Source of the DNA: Streptomyces sp. NBC_00190
GTDB lineage: Bacteria; Actinomycetota; Actinomycetes; Streptomycetales; Streptomycetaceae
Reading direction: 5' to 3'
Assembly (NCBI RefSeq): GCF_036203305.1
Contig: NZ_CP108131.1
Location: 248,001 to 312,000 of the forward strand
DNA length: 64,000 nucleotides
Shown piece by piece: positions 53,985 through 62,196 of this stretch. A program made the position numbers and the translations under genes. The notes under the pieces are model-generated. The model was not told the origin of the DNA and searched no databases. It was given only the letters and a program-made list of their open reading frames with translations. Each line of letters starts with the position of its first letter. Position 1 is the first letter of the stretch.

Positions 53985-54121
53985 GCCCCTTCGGAACCGT
54001 CCTCGTCGTCCAGTCCTGGCTCGTCGGCGTCGGCGTGGTCGTATTCGGCGGTGCGCTCGTCGGCAGGCTGCTGCACGACGAGTTGCTGCGCCGCGCGAGC
54101 CCCGCGGACCGGGACGGCTGA
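53985..54121 (+). pseudogene. membrane-protein C-terminal scrap (BrkB-like)
   Basis: About 45 codons give YGPFGTVLVVQSWLVGVGVV, VFGGALVGRLLHDELLRRAS with a stop at 54119, resembling the last span of YihY/BrkB-like proteins. The match is short. It could instead be an unrelated membrane protein end. Confidence 0.4.
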
Positions 54122-54233
54122 GGTCGGCCCGCACCTACCCGGGCCGGCCCCGTGCCGCGGCTGCGGTGGCGGGCGCGGCCCGGCGCTGTTTGGCTTGGGG
54201 GGCCCACACTTCCCTCACACCCGAGGACTGGTC

Positions 54234-54421
54234 ATGAGCAAAGACAGCGGGCCGAGCGAACGGGCCCGGGAGATGCGCGACAAGGCCCAGGAGTTGGAGC
54301 AGGCGGCCCAGCACGCGACGGATCCCGCGGAGCGGCAGCGGCTGAAGGACAAAGCCCTGCGCATCCGTGAGAAGAGCGAGCAGCTCTACGGCCGGGGCAG
54401 CGGGACCATGGACCCCATGTC
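54234..54421 (+). CDS. small protein of the DUF6381 type, stop codon missing
   Basis: The ATG at 54234 gives MSKDSGPSERAREMRDKAQE, LEQAAQHATDPAERQRLKDK and ALRIREKSEQLYGRGSGTMD, a helical family of about 60 residues in Streptomyces. The family's usual stop near residue 62 is not present; the frame stays open through the antisense of later genes to 56969. The end given here is where homology stops, so the gene is either run-on or frameshifted at its last codons. Confidence 0.5.
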
Positions 54422-54455
54422 GGCCAGGCGGTGCGCTGGGGGGCGGCCGCGGCCG

Positions 54456-54638
54456 TCATTCCGTTTCGTCGGGCTCGTGGGTCATGGCCCGCTCCTGCCG
54501 CCGCCTCAGCTCCTCGGGGGTCCTGCCGGGCACCGGCTTGCTGGCCTCGGGGTGTACCGGGTCCGGGCCGGGGTGCTCCTGCACCTGCTCCTCGCGGCCG
54601 ATGCCGGGCTCCTGGCGCTTGTGTTCCATACCCTTCAT
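54456..54638 (-). CDS. small hydrophilic protein
   Basis: The 60-residue product MKGMEHKRQEPGIGREEQVQ, EHPGPDPVHPEASKPVPGRT and PEELRRRQERAMTHEPDETE is highly charged and disordered-looking. A good ribosome site (GAGGAG) lies 8-13 bases upstream. No family could be named with certainty. It is convergent with the DUF6381-type gene, whose frame it overlaps. Confidence 0.5.
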   Translation of the reverse strand: MKGMEHKRQEPGIGREEQVQEHPGPDPVHPEASKPVPGRTPEELRRRQERAMTHEPDETE

Positions 54639-54650
54639 GACAGCTGCTCC

Positions 54651-55415
54651 TCACGCGTTTCGTTGGACGGAGCTCCCCGCCGGCCCGGGCGGGCGGGGAG
54701 TGAGCTGGTAGACGGCGTACGCCCGGTCGATGACGGGCATGGCCACGTTACGGACCCGGACCCCGCCGGCCGTGATCCCGTGTTCGGTGCCCAGGTGGGC
54801 GTGTCCGTGGACGGCGAGGTCGGCACCTATCTCGTCGATGGCCTCGGCCAGGAGGTAGCTGCCGAGGAACGGGTGGATCTCGGGCGGCTCGCCGACCAGG
54901 GTGTCCGGGACCGGCGAGTAGTGGGTCAGGGCGATCCGCAGTGCGGTGCCGGCTTGCGCCAGGTCGGTGAGCGCGCGGCGCAGCCCCTCGGCACACGTAC
55001 GGGAGTGCCGCATGAAGGCCTTCATCTCGGGTTCGCCGAAGTCGCTGGCGCAGCGACCGGCGTACCCTCCGCCGAATCCCTTGGCCCCAGCCACCCCCAC
55101 GGTGGTACCGCAGAGGTCGAGTACGGCCGCTTCCCCTTCGAGGACGGTGACCCCGGCCGCGGCGAGAACGGCGGCGACTTCCTGCGGCCGGTCGCCGTGG
55201 TGGTCGTGGTTGCCGAGGACGGCCATGACGGGCACGGCCAGGCCGACGACCTCACCGGCGACGACGGCGGCCTCCTGCGGGGTGCCATGGCGGGTGAGGT
55301 CACCGGCGAGGAGGAGCAGGTCGGCGTGGTCGCCGAGGGTCTCGAAGGCGGGTCGCAGGGACCCCTCGCTGCCCGGTGCCAGGTGGATGTCGCCCACCGC
55401 CGCCACACGGATCAC
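54651..55415 (-). CDS. metallophosphoesterase
   Basis: The 254-residue product has the calcineurin-like motifs in order: AVGDIHLA (residues 6-13), LAGDLTRHG, VLGNHDHHGD, ALTHYSPVPD and AVHGHAHLG, supplying the bimetal ligands. It is cytosolic, with no signal peptide; the substrate is probably a phosphodiester but cannot be named. ATGA overlap with the small gene upstream shows translational coupling. It is the last gene of a leftward run beginning at 57931. Confidence 0.9.
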   Translation of the reverse strand: MIRVAAVGDIHLAPGSEGSLRPAFETLGDHADLLLLAGDLTRHGTPQEAAVVAGEVVGLAVPVMAVLGNHDHHGDRPQEVAAVLAAAGVTVLEGEAAVLDLCGTTVGVAGAKGFGGGYAGRCASDFGEPEMKAFMRHSRTCAEGLRRALTDLAQAGTALRIALTHYSPVPDTLVGEPPEIHPFLGSYLLAEAIDEIGADLAVHGHAHLGTEHGITAGGVRVRNVAMPVIDRAYAVYQLTPRPPGPAGSSVQRNA

Positions 55416-55675
55416 GGCAGTTCCTCCTCACGGTCGGGCGGGCGTGCGCTGACGACGGTCAGGTCGTGGCGCCACGCCAGCGGGTGCAGGGCCTCCGCGG
55501 CCATCCGCAGGACAGTCTCGCGGCAGCCCGGGCTGGAGACCGGTCCCCAGACGACGACCGCGTGGCCGCGCAGCTCGACGCGGACCCCGAGTTCGGCGAT
55601 GTCCTCGTGCGCGAGCCGGTCACGAAGGTGTTGGGCCCGGTACTCGGGCAGCGTGGGATTGTGCGTCGTCGTCAT
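55412..55675 (-). CDS. hypothetical small protein
   Basis: The 87-residue product MTTTHNPTLPEYRAQHLRDR, LAHEDIAELGVRVELRGHAV and VVWGPVSSPGCRETVLRMAA resembles a BON-type alpha/beta fold (ELGV-x-V-x-x-x-G-x-x-V-x-x-x-G-x-V), which is only a suggestion. It overlaps the upstream nucleotidyltransferase gene by 56 bases and the downstream phosphoesterase by four. Confidence 0.6.
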   Translation of the reverse strand: MTTTHNPTLPEYRAQHLRDRLAHEDIAELGVRVELRGHAVVVWGPVSSPGCRETVLRMAAEALHPLAWRHDLTVVSARPPDREEELP

Positions 55676-56264
55676 GACGGGCCTGCTTTCGGGGCTCGAT
55701 CACGCACAGGCGTTCGAGGAGGTAGAGGAAGGCGTCGGGCAGGGGCTGGTCGCGGTGGCGGCGGTCGAGGAGCCCCCAGTCGATGCGTTCACGGAGCATG
55801 CGGGCCATGGGGAGCAGCTCGGCGAAGTCGCAGTAGTGCTCACACAGTGCGGTCAGGCGGCTGTCCATGAGGTCGGTCGGGGCGAGGACCGGCATGTGTA
55901 CGGAGTCCACGGCGCGGACGTCCGAGCGCTGGAGGAGTTCCCGGGCGACGGGCCTGCCGGCGAGGTCCAGGATGAGGTCGATCTCCTCGTCGCCGTCGCG
56001 GGCCTTGATCAACCAGTCCTCGGGGGCGTCGACGACGGTGATGCCCGCGTCGGCCAGCGCGGCCACGGCGGCCGTGGCGTCCTCCCGGCAGAGGCAGAAG
56101 TCCGTGTCGTGCCGGAAACCGGCCGGCAGACCATGGGCGAACGCGGCGACGCTCCCGGCGAGCGCGAAGGGCACCCCGGCTTCCTTCAGGAGCGCGCCGA
56201 CCCGTTTGGTGGTCTCCAGGATGGCCTGCGTGTGGTCGCGTGGCAGGCCGCCGGATCCGCTCAC
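55620..56264 (-). CDS. nucleotidyltransferase family protein
   Basis: The 214-residue product has FALAGSVAAFAHGLPAGFRH and DTDFCL (about 33-58), the GS...D-x-D pattern of nucleotidyltransferase folds (as in AbiEii/KNTase-like proteins), plus DEEIDLILDLAGRPVAREL with a third acidic residue. The C-terminal half is helical. The substrate is unknown. It sits three bases after the epimerase stop; together with the small and phosphoesterase genes it forms a tight leftward operon. Confidence 0.75.
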   Translation of the reverse strand: MSGSGGLPRDHTQAILETTKRVGALLKEAGVPFALAGSVAAFAHGLPAGFRHDTDFCLCREDATAAVAALADAGITVVDAPEDWLIKARDGDEEIDLILDLAGRPVARELLQRSDVRAVDSVHMPVLAPTDLMDSRLTALCEHYCDFAELLPMARMLRERIDWGLLDRRHRDQPLPDAFLYLLERLCVIEPRKQARHDDDAQSHAARVPGPTPS

Positions 56265-56267
56265 GGC

Positions 56268-57317
56268 TCACCTCCCCGGAGGGGCGGCTTCCCGGCCGGC
56301 GCCCGCTCCCGCTGCCGCGGGGGCCAGGGGCGGGGTGTCGGCGCCGGCTCCCCTGTGGAGGCCTTCGAAGAACTCGCCGACGGCGTGGGTGGCTGTGGCC
56401 GACGGTGCCCAGTCCAGCTCCTCGCGGGCGCGCCCGGCGTCGAGCAGGGGCAGTCGCAGCACGGCGTCGAGGAGTCCGGGGGCGGCGGGTACGAGGTGCA
56501 TGCGCCAGGCCGCGGCGAGTGCGGCGCGGGCGGCGCCCGCGGGGAGCGGCACCGTACGGGTGTGCAGGATGGCTGCGATGGCGGCGGTGTCCAGCACGGG
56601 GTCGGCCACCAGGTTGAACGGGCCGTGGACCGGACGTACGACGGCTGCCCGGTAGGCCTCGGCGGCGTCGTCGGTGTGCAGGGCCTGGAAACGCAGGCCG
56701 GACACGGCGGGGAGCGCGGGCAGCAGCCCCGGCCGGATCAGGCGCCACGGCAGGAGCGGGCCGGCGAAGATCCGGCGCTGTTCGCTCGCCGACTCCTCCT
56801 TGAAGAGGAACGCCGGTCGCATCCGCACCAGCCGGATGTCGGGGTGGGCGAGCTGGAAGCCGTCGAGGTAGCGCTCCAGGTAGGCCTTCTCGCGGGTGTA
56901 TGCGGCGCCCGGCCAGCCGTGGGTGGGCCAGGACTCGTCGACGGGGCGCCCGTCGGCGGGGCCCGGTGAGTACGCGCCGACCGACGAGGCATGCACCAGG
57001 ACCCGCACCCCGGCCCGGGCGCAGGCCTCGAAGACCCTGATGCTTCCCAGCACGTTGGTCCGCCAGGTGACGACGGGGTCGTGCGTGGGCTGGAACTTCC
57101 AGGCGAGGTGGACGACGGCGTCCGCGCCCGCGAAGAGCTCGGTCAGCCCTTCGTGGCCGGGGTCGACGTCCGCCGCGGCCCAGCGCACGCCCGGGATGCG
57201 GAGGTCCGGCAGCCGGCGGGCGATGCCGAGCACGTCGGTGACCGTGCGGTCGGCGGCCAGGGCCCGCACCACACTGGTGCCCGCATTGCCGGTGGCTCCG
57301 GTGACGACGACCCTCAT
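56268..57317 (-). CDS. NAD-dependent epimerase/dehydratase (extended SDR)
   Basis: The 349-residue product starts MRVVVTGATGNAGTSVVRAL (GxxGxxG) and has DAVVHLAWKFQPTHD, VLVHASSVGAYSPGPADGRP (catalytic Ser/Thr), and YTREKAYLERYLDGF (Y-x3-K, about 150-154). The tail is Ala/Gly/Pro-rich. Extended SDRs epimerise or dehydrate NDP-sugars, but atypical members exist. Its ATG overlaps the stop of the upstream hypothetical gene (ATGA). Confidence 0.85.
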   Translation of the reverse strand: MRVVVTGATGNAGTSVVRALAADRTVTDVLGIARRLPDLRIPGVRWAAADVDPGHEGLTELFAGADAVVHLAWKFQPTHDPVVTWRTNVLGSIRVFEACARAGVRVLVHASSVGAYSPGPADGRPVDESWPTHGWPGAAYTREKAYLERYLDGFQLAHPDIRLVRMRPAFLFKEESASEQRRIFAGPLLPWRLIRPGLLPALPAVSGLRFQALHTDDAAEAYRAAVVRPVHGPFNLVADPVLDTAAIAAILHTRTVPLPAGAARAALAAAWRMHLVPAAPGLLDAVLRLPLLDAGRAREELDWAPSATATHAVGEFFEGLHRGAGADTPPLAPAAAGAGAGREAAPPGR

Positions 57318-57931
57318 GACGCCCACCGCGCCCTTCCCGGCAGGCCGTGGCGGGATGATCTTCCATGGGCGCGGGCCGGGGCAGGGGCCGGGGTGGTGAA
57401 GGTCCGCCGCGCGGCCTCCACCCGCAAGGCCTCCAGTACGGACGCCTGCCGCCCCGCGCGGGCCAGGAGCCTGTCGACGGCGGCCAGGTCCAGGCGCGAG
57501 TCGGTGACCGCGAGGACCCTGAGCGACCGCCACATGGACGCCTTCCCCTCGACCCCGAGACGCATGACTTCCAGTTCGAGGACGTCGCTCAGGGGTGAGC
57601 GCTTCACCAGTCGGCCGTTGAGTTTGAGCCTGGCCGCCTTCTCCGCCAGCCGGCCCGCGGCGACCCTGGGCCACTGCGCGGGCACGTCGAGAGCGGTCAT
57701 GAACTCGCGCAGGCTCTCCCGGTCCTCGGCGATCTCCTCGGCGAGCTCGGCCAGGGGCGGCCCCCCGGGCGTACCGCGATGGGTCCGGGCCATGCGGCGG
57801 ATCAGGGAGACACCGCTGCCGGCGCCCGCGAGGTGGTCGTTGAGATAGACCGCCACGAGGCGCTGCGGGTCCGGAGGGGACGCGGTGCGGGATCGTGCTC
57901 CTGAGGGGGTGCGGGTGGGCTGGGCGTTCAT
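57314..57931 (-). CDS. hypothetical helical protein
   Basis: The 205-residue product has a short disordered head and a helical body with RLVAVYLNDHLAGAGSGVSL, AEEIAEDRESLREFMTALDV, LAEKAARLKLNGRLVKRSPL and SRLDLAAVDRLLARAGRQAS. This pattern occurs in Streptomyces proteins of unknown function. No membrane span is predicted. It is the first gene of the leftward operon of five. Confidence 0.65.
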   Translation of the reverse strand: MNAQPTRTPSGARSRTASPPDPQRLVAVYLNDHLAGAGSGVSLIRRMARTHRGTPGGPPLAELAEEIAEDRESLREFMTALDVPAQWPRVAAGRLAEKAARLKLNGRLVKRSPLSDVLELEVMRLGVEGKASMWRSLRVLAVTDSRLDLAAVDRLLARAGRQASVLEALRVEAARRTFTTPAPAPARAHGRSSRHGLPGRARWAS

Positions 57932-58290
57932 GGCATGTCCGATCCGCTAGGTGGCCGGCAGGCGGTTGAAGAACGACCGGTACTGCTGCAGCGCGAGGCG
58001 CTGCTCCCGTGCGCGAAGCTCCTGGTCGGCGACCATGCGCCCGCCTTCCGCTTCGACCGCGAGGGCGATCAGTACGAGTGCCGACGGGACGACGCTCGCG
58101 ACGAGCGTGCTCGTTGACAGGGGCCTCCACTTCGGGGGCCGTTTTCCGGGTCTCTGGGTTCGGTAGGCGCGTGCCCGCGGTTACCCGGCACAAACCCCGG
58201 GGTCCCTGCCGACGGCATGAACACGGGGATGACGGGCAGGCGCCCGACCATGACTGACGACCGGCCGGCCGGGCGAGACGGGTCCGCGCC
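57932..58290. other. gap without a supported gene
   Basis: Two short open frames (57935-58117 and 57951-58166) give no known family and no good ribosome site. Promoters for the leftward operon and the rightward gene at 58291 should lie here. Confidence 0.4.
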
Positions 58291-58605
58291 ATGACGGACG
58301 ACGACACGAGGCTGAAGGCGATCGCGGCGCTGGTGGGCTTGCGCGGCGGCGTCGGAGCGGAGTACATCTCCGAGCTGCTCGGCGAGGTGACCCCGGACCG
58401 GTTCACGGTGCCCGTCGAGGCGGACGCGGCTGAGATCGGCCTGTCCGTGCTGCAACAGGTCTCGGGACCCGTCAATTCGCTGATCAACGGCTTCATCCTG
58501 GCGTTCGAGGTGGTGGCGGACGCCTACGAGGAGACGGATCCCGAGACGTCCATCGAGGAGATCCTGCAGGCCCTGGCCCTGCGCATCGCGACCGAGCCGG
58601 ACTGA
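58291..58605 (+). CDS. hypothetical small protein
   Basis: The 104-residue acidic product MTDDDTRLKAIAALVGLRGG, VGAEYISELLGEVTPDRFTV, LSVLQQVSGPVNSLINGFIL and AFEVVADAYEETDPETSIEE is Ala/Val/Leu-rich and probably helical. It has no recognised domain. The codon use fits a real gene. A tandem 16-base repeat follows it. Confidence 0.5.
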   Translation: MTDDDTRLKAIAALVGLRGGVGAEYISELLGEVTPDRFTVPVEADAAEIGLSVLQQVSGPVNSLINGFILAFEVVADAYEETDPETSIEEILQALALRIATEPD

Positions 58606-58631
58606 GGGGCGGCACGACACGGGGTGCCCTC

Positions 58632-58663
58632 CGGCACAGGGGCACGTCGGCACAGGGGCACGT
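58632..58663. repeat. tandem 16-base repeat
   Basis: The unit CGGCACAGGGGCACGT occurs twice directly adjacent. It lies 26 bases after the stop at 58605. There is no sign that more units exist nearby. Confidence 0.75.
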
Positions 58664-58751
58664 CGGATGGGCAGGCGGCCGGTCACGGACGATGCCGCCG
58701 CCGTCGGGGCGAGCGGCGTCCGTGACACCAGACGAAGGGAAGGAGCAGGAA

Positions 58752-58967
58752 ATGAGCGAGCACGAGCGGCGGCCTGAGGTGACGACCCCGCCTTCCAAGG
58801 CACCCGGAGAGAGCGGAGACCGCGAGGCGCCCCGCGAGGCGGAGGAAGCCGTGGTCCCCAGCCGGGGCGACGGCGACTGCGACGTGCGGGCAAGCGGGAC
58901 CGGTCCGGGCACTGACTCCGAAGAGACCGTCCCCTCTCCCGCGAACCGGGCCTCCAGCCCGGCGTAG
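58752..58967 (+). CDS. small disordered protein
   Basis: The 71-residue product MSEHERRPEVTTPPSKAPGE, SGDREAPREAEEAVVPSRGD has an acidic/Pro-rich, low-complexity composition. AAGGGAAGGAG lies upstream. No family was recognised; it could be a fragment of a longer gene. Confidence 0.35.
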   Translation: MSEHERRPEVTTPPSKAPGESGDREAPREAEEAVVPSRGDGDCDVRASGTGPGTDSEETVPSPANRASSPA

Positions 58968-58988
58968 ACCCCGAGGACCTCCCACGCC

Positions 58989-59189
58989 CTCACCCGCCAG
59001 CCCCACGCCAAACTCCACCACGTCATGCGCGACGAGGACGGCCGGATCGTCGAAGCTGGCGGCGAAGGCGACGGCCTCGACCAGGAGGACGAAGCCGAGA
59101 CCGCGGCAGAGTCGCCACTGCTGCACTTCTCCAGCCCACGCGACGCCGCCACCACCATCACCGCCTTCCTCCGCGCCCGCGTTTACTGA
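58989..59189 (+). pseudogene. unidentified C-terminal fragment
   Basis: Sixty-six codons give LTRQPHAKLHHVMRDEDGRI, VEAGGEGDGLDQEDEAETAA and SPLLHFSSPRDAATTITAFL with a TGA, protein-like in composition. The first Met is 13 codons in and has no ribosome site. The family is unknown. Confidence 0.25.
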
Positions 59190-59355
59190 CCCCGGCTTGC
59201 ATCTCGGAGGCGAGGTACACGCCACCGGCCAGGGGCATCTGACGCCCTGCCACGAGAAGCAGCCGTTGTGAAATGAGCTGCTTCAGCCAGTCGCCATGGG
59301 CCGGCCTCCACCGATCCGCCTCTTCCAGTGATGCCGTGTAAGTCACTGTGACCAT
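59158..59355 (-). pseudogene. YciI-like protein, N-terminal part with altered end
   Basis: VTYTASLEEADRWRPAHGDW, LKQLISQRLLLVAGRQMPLA and GGVYLASEM match the first 45-50 residues of YciI-family proteins, with an HxxW signature. The usual C-terminal half is replaced by a basic stretch (QAGVSKRGRGGRR). It is probably truncated. Confidence 0.5.
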
Positions 59356-59395
59356 GAACCTGTCCGAACCGTAGTGTCGGCCCGGGGCGTGTCCG

Positions 59396-59971
59396 TTACC
59401 GTCTCGGTCCTGCTGTGGCGTACAGCACGGTGCCGGTCGCCAGCAGGGCCCACGCGGTCGCGGCGGACGCCGTCGTGGCGGGGGAAATGATCATCCAGCT
59501 GCCCACCTCTCCCGCGATGCCGGGCGGAACCGGGACGAGGAGGGTGAACGCGAGCCAGCCGGTCGGCAGGGTCCATGCGAACGGTGCCCCGCACAGCACC
59601 GCCCCCAGCGCGGCCAGGCCGACCAGGCCCGCGCTGTCCCGGACGACGAGCGCCGCCGGGGCGAGCTTCGGCCCCGCCGCCTGGACCGCCAGCAGCGCCG
59701 CCCCGGCGACCGCGCCGATCAGCAGCACGTGCGCCGCCCGCCGGGGCATCCACCGGATCGCGGCCGTCCGGTCCAGCGCGGCATCCTGCCCGCCGAGCCC
59801 GACGGAAGCGGCCGCCACGTTCGTGGTGAGGACCAGGACCGCGATCCCCAGGTCCGCCCGGCCCTTGCCGCTGCCCTGGTTGAGGGCCCACACCGCCAGC
59901 GCGACGAGCGTGACCGCGGCGGCCGAGGTGGGCACCTGCCGTGAACGCGCGTACAGCATCAGCCATCTCAT
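59396..59971 (-). CDS. ABC transporter-associated membrane protein
   Basis: The 191-residue product has about five hydrophobic spans (AAAVTLVALAVWAL, IAVLVLTTNVAAASV, HVLLIGAVAGAALLAV, LVGLAALGAVLCGAPFAW, LAFTLLVPVPPGI). It has no signal peptide. It is the last gene of the ABC operon, overlapping the previous gene by ATGA, and likely forms part of the membrane portion. Confidence 0.65.
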   Translation of the reverse strand: MRWLMLYARSRQVPTSAAAVTLVALAVWALNQGSGKGRADLGIAVLVLTTNVAAASVGLGGQDAALDRTAAIRWMPRRAAHVLLIGAVAGAALLAVQAAGPKLAPAALVVRDSAGLVGLAALGAVLCGAPFAWTLPTGWLAFTLLVPVPPGIAGEVGSWMIISPATTASAATAWALLATGTVLYATAGPRR

Positions 59972-61359
59972 GGGGACGCCTCCCCCGTCAGCGCCGCGAG
60001 CTCGTTCTTGCAGGAGAGTGCGGCGGCATGCGCCTGGGCGATCCGCGTGCGCTGCTCGGCCCGCGGCAGGGCCGTCAGCTCCTCCCAGGCGACTTGGGCC
60101 TTCGCCCATGCACGCTGCGAGTACTCGTCGGCGTCCGGCTTCTGCAGCGGTTCGAGCTGGTGATCGCCGAGGGCCCAGCTCGCGGCGATGCTCTGTGCGG
60201 GAATGTCGACCAGCCCCCAGCCTTCCCGAACGGTACGTGGTTCGCAGTTCGGTGCGAGGCCCTGGGCGACCAGGAGACGGGTCATTTCCGCCCCCGCCGC
60301 ATGGGCGATCAGCGGGTCGTCGAAGTCGATCAGCACCACGTCGCCGGTGAGCTGGCGCTCGTCGCCGAGCGCGCGCAGCGCGGTCTCCTCGCGCACCGAG
60401 GTCGGCGCCTGGTCGCCCAAGGCGTCGTGCAGCAGGCGCAGCGCCTCCTTGCCGCGCGGCGCGAGTTCGGGCAGGTGCGAGCGGTTCGCCTGCGTCACGC
60501 ACACCGGGCCGTCGCAGACCAGGGTGGCGGCGGCCTTGTCGACGACGTAGGTGTCACGCGCAGCGGCCGGGAGGATCAGCAGGGCCAGGGCCGCGCCGAC
60601 CAGGACGGGGACCACCGCGAGCAGCCGGGCCCGGCGGGTCGCGGCCACCAGCAGTGCGAAGCCGGTGGCGAGCAGGCCGAGCAGCCAGAGCGTCTGGCCG
60701 AGGTCCACGGCACCGGACAGGGTCAGCAGCATCTCCCGCGGCACGTCCGTCACGGGGGACAGTTGGGCGAGCCGGTTCGGCGCGATGCCCGACGGCAGTT
60801 CCCCGTCTGTCGTCTGCCGCAGCAGGACGGTCATCATCAGGAAGAGCAGCACCAGGAGCGGCGGGGTGAGCATGGAGGGCAGGGCCCGTGCGACGCCCAT
60901 GCCGAACACGGCCCCCGCGACCAGGGCCAGCGCCGCCACCAGCGAGATCGGCAGCCAACCGAGGGGCAGGTAGGTGGCGCTACCGAGCGCCACCTGGACC
61001 GCGCCCCAGAGGACGAGCAGACCGAAGGCCGCCGCCAACGAGATCGCGGTCGCACCGGCCGGCATCGCCGCCCGGCGCCAGGCCGGCAGCGGCGTGGTCG
61101 TCAGTAGTTCGGTCATCCGCGAGCGGGAGTCGCGCAGCCCGTGCAGCGCCCCGAGGCCCACCGCGATCGGCCACCCGTAGGCAAGCATGCAGCGGGTGGT
61201 CAGCGCCATCGACGTCCACTGGGCCGTCCACGCCGCGGTGCCGTACCACCACAGTCCGTTGATCAGATAGAGGAACGCCAGGCTGCCTCCCAGGATCACA
61301 AGGCCGGCCCACGGGGCGGCGGAGCGTTTCAGCTCGATCCCCAGCACGCGCCCGCTCAC
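59968..61359 (-). CDS. ABC transporter membrane protein with a large extracytoplasmic domain
   Basis: The 463-residue product has six hydrophobic spans in the first half (LVILGGSLAFLYLINGLWWY, MLAYGWPIAVGLGALHG, AISLAAAFGLLVLWGAVQVA, ISLVAALALVAGAVFGMGVA, LLVLLFLMMTVLLRQ, LLGLLATGFALLVAATRRAR), a further span near residue 270, and a soluble C-terminal part of about 190 residues with two cysteines (VCDGPVCVTQ). GTG at 61359 overlaps the upstream ATPase stop. The export cargo is unknown. Confidence 0.75.
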   Translation of the reverse strand: MSGRVLGIELKRSAAPWAGLVILGGSLAFLYLINGLWWYGTAAWTAQWTSMALTTRCMLAYGWPIAVGLGALHGLRDSRSRMTELLTTTPLPAWRRAAMPAGATAISLAAAFGLLVLWGAVQVALGSATYLPLGWLPISLVAALALVAGAVFGMGVARALPSMLTPPLLVLLFLMMTVLLRQTTDGELPSGIAPNRLAQLSPVTDVPREMLLTLSGAVDLGQTLWLLGLLATGFALLVAATRRARLLAVVPVLVGAALALLILPAAARDTYVVDKAAATLVCDGPVCVTQANRSHLPELAPRGKEALRLLHDALGDQAPTSVREETALRALGDERQLTGDVVLIDFDDPLIAHAAGAEMTRLLVAQGLAPNCEPRTVREGWGLVDIPAQSIAASWALGDHQLEPLQKPDADEYSQRAWAKAQVAWEELTALPRAEQRTRIAQAHAAALSCKNELAALTGEASP

Positions 61360-62165
61360 CAGGTACCGCCCTGCGACTCGTTGGTGCGGAGCAGCGCCGA
61401 GTAGCCGCGCTCCAGGGGACTGTCGCCCGGGTACCCGGGGCCGCCCGCCGCGGCCAGGTCCTCCGGCGTGCCCTGGAAGACGAGGTGGCCGTCGGCGAAG
61501 AGCACCACGTCGGAGCAGGCGGCCGCGACATCCTCGACCAGGTGGGTGGAGACGATCACACAAGTGTCGCGGCCCAGTTCCTGCAGTAGCTCGCGGAAGC
61601 GCAGCCGCTGCGCCGGGTCCAGGCCGGCCGTCGGCTCGTCCAGCAGCAGCACCGCGGGGTCGTTGACGATGGCCTGGGCGATGCCGGCGCGCCGCACCAT
61701 GCCTCCGGACAGGGTCTTCATCCGATGGTCGGCGCGGTCCGCCAGGCCCACCCGCTCCACGGCCCGCTGGACGGCCGCGGGGATGTCCGCTTTGGGAACC
61801 TCTTTCAGCCAGGCCAGGTACTCGACGAACTCGCGCACCGTGAAGCGCTTGTAGTAGCCGAACTCCTGCGGCAGGTATCCGATCCGGCGGCGCAGCGCCT
61901 GGTGGTCACCCATCCCGCTCACGGAGTCGCCGAGCAGCTCCAGTTCGCCCGCGGCGGGGCGCAGCACGGTGGCCAGGGCCCGGATCAGGGTGGTCTTGCC
62001 CGCTCCGTTGGGCCCCAGCAGGCCGTGGACGCCGGTGCCGAGCGAGAGGTCGAGCCCGTCGACCGCCATCTTCTTGCGTCCGGCCCGCACCTTCAGGCCG
62101 GTGGCCCGGATCTCCCAGGCGTAGGTCTTCGGCGCGGTGGCAGCCGCGCTCGTGGTGGATGTCAT
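61356..62165 (-). CDS. ABC transporter ATP-binding protein
   Basis: The 269-residue product has Walker A GLLGPNGAGKTTLIRAL (about 48-64), Q-loop YLPQEFG, the signature LSGGMVRRAGIAQAI, Walker B VLLLDEPTAGLDP and the switch His in STHLVED, all intact. The C-terminal extension is short. This sequence resembles CcmA/YhaQ-type ATPases of small exporters. MTSTTS at 62165 is preferred. It is the third gene after the sigma factor and anti-sigma-like gene. Confidence 0.9.
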   Translation of the reverse strand: MTSTTSAAATAPKTYAWEIRATGLKVRAGRKKMAVDGLDLSLGTGVHGLLGPNGAGKTTLIRALATVLRPAAGELELLGDSVSGMGDHQALRRRIGYLPQEFGYYKRFTVREFVEYLAWLKEVPKADIPAAVQRAVERVGLADRADHRMKTLSGGMVRRAGIAQAIVNDPAVLLLDEPTAGLDPAQRLRFRELLQELGRDTCVIVSTHLVEDVAAACSDVVLFADGHLVFQGTPEDLAAAGGPGYPGDSPLERGYSALLRTNESQGGTW

Positions 62166-62196
62166 GCGGTGGTCCCTTTCGAGGTCGAGCAAGGTT

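Noticed and set aside
53901..56969. A 1022-codon open frame on the plus strand
   Set aside because: Apart from the DUF6381-type segment it is the antisense of the phosphoesterase, nucleotidyltransferase and epimerase genes, whose motifs are complete on the minus strand. Long empty frames are expected at this GC content.
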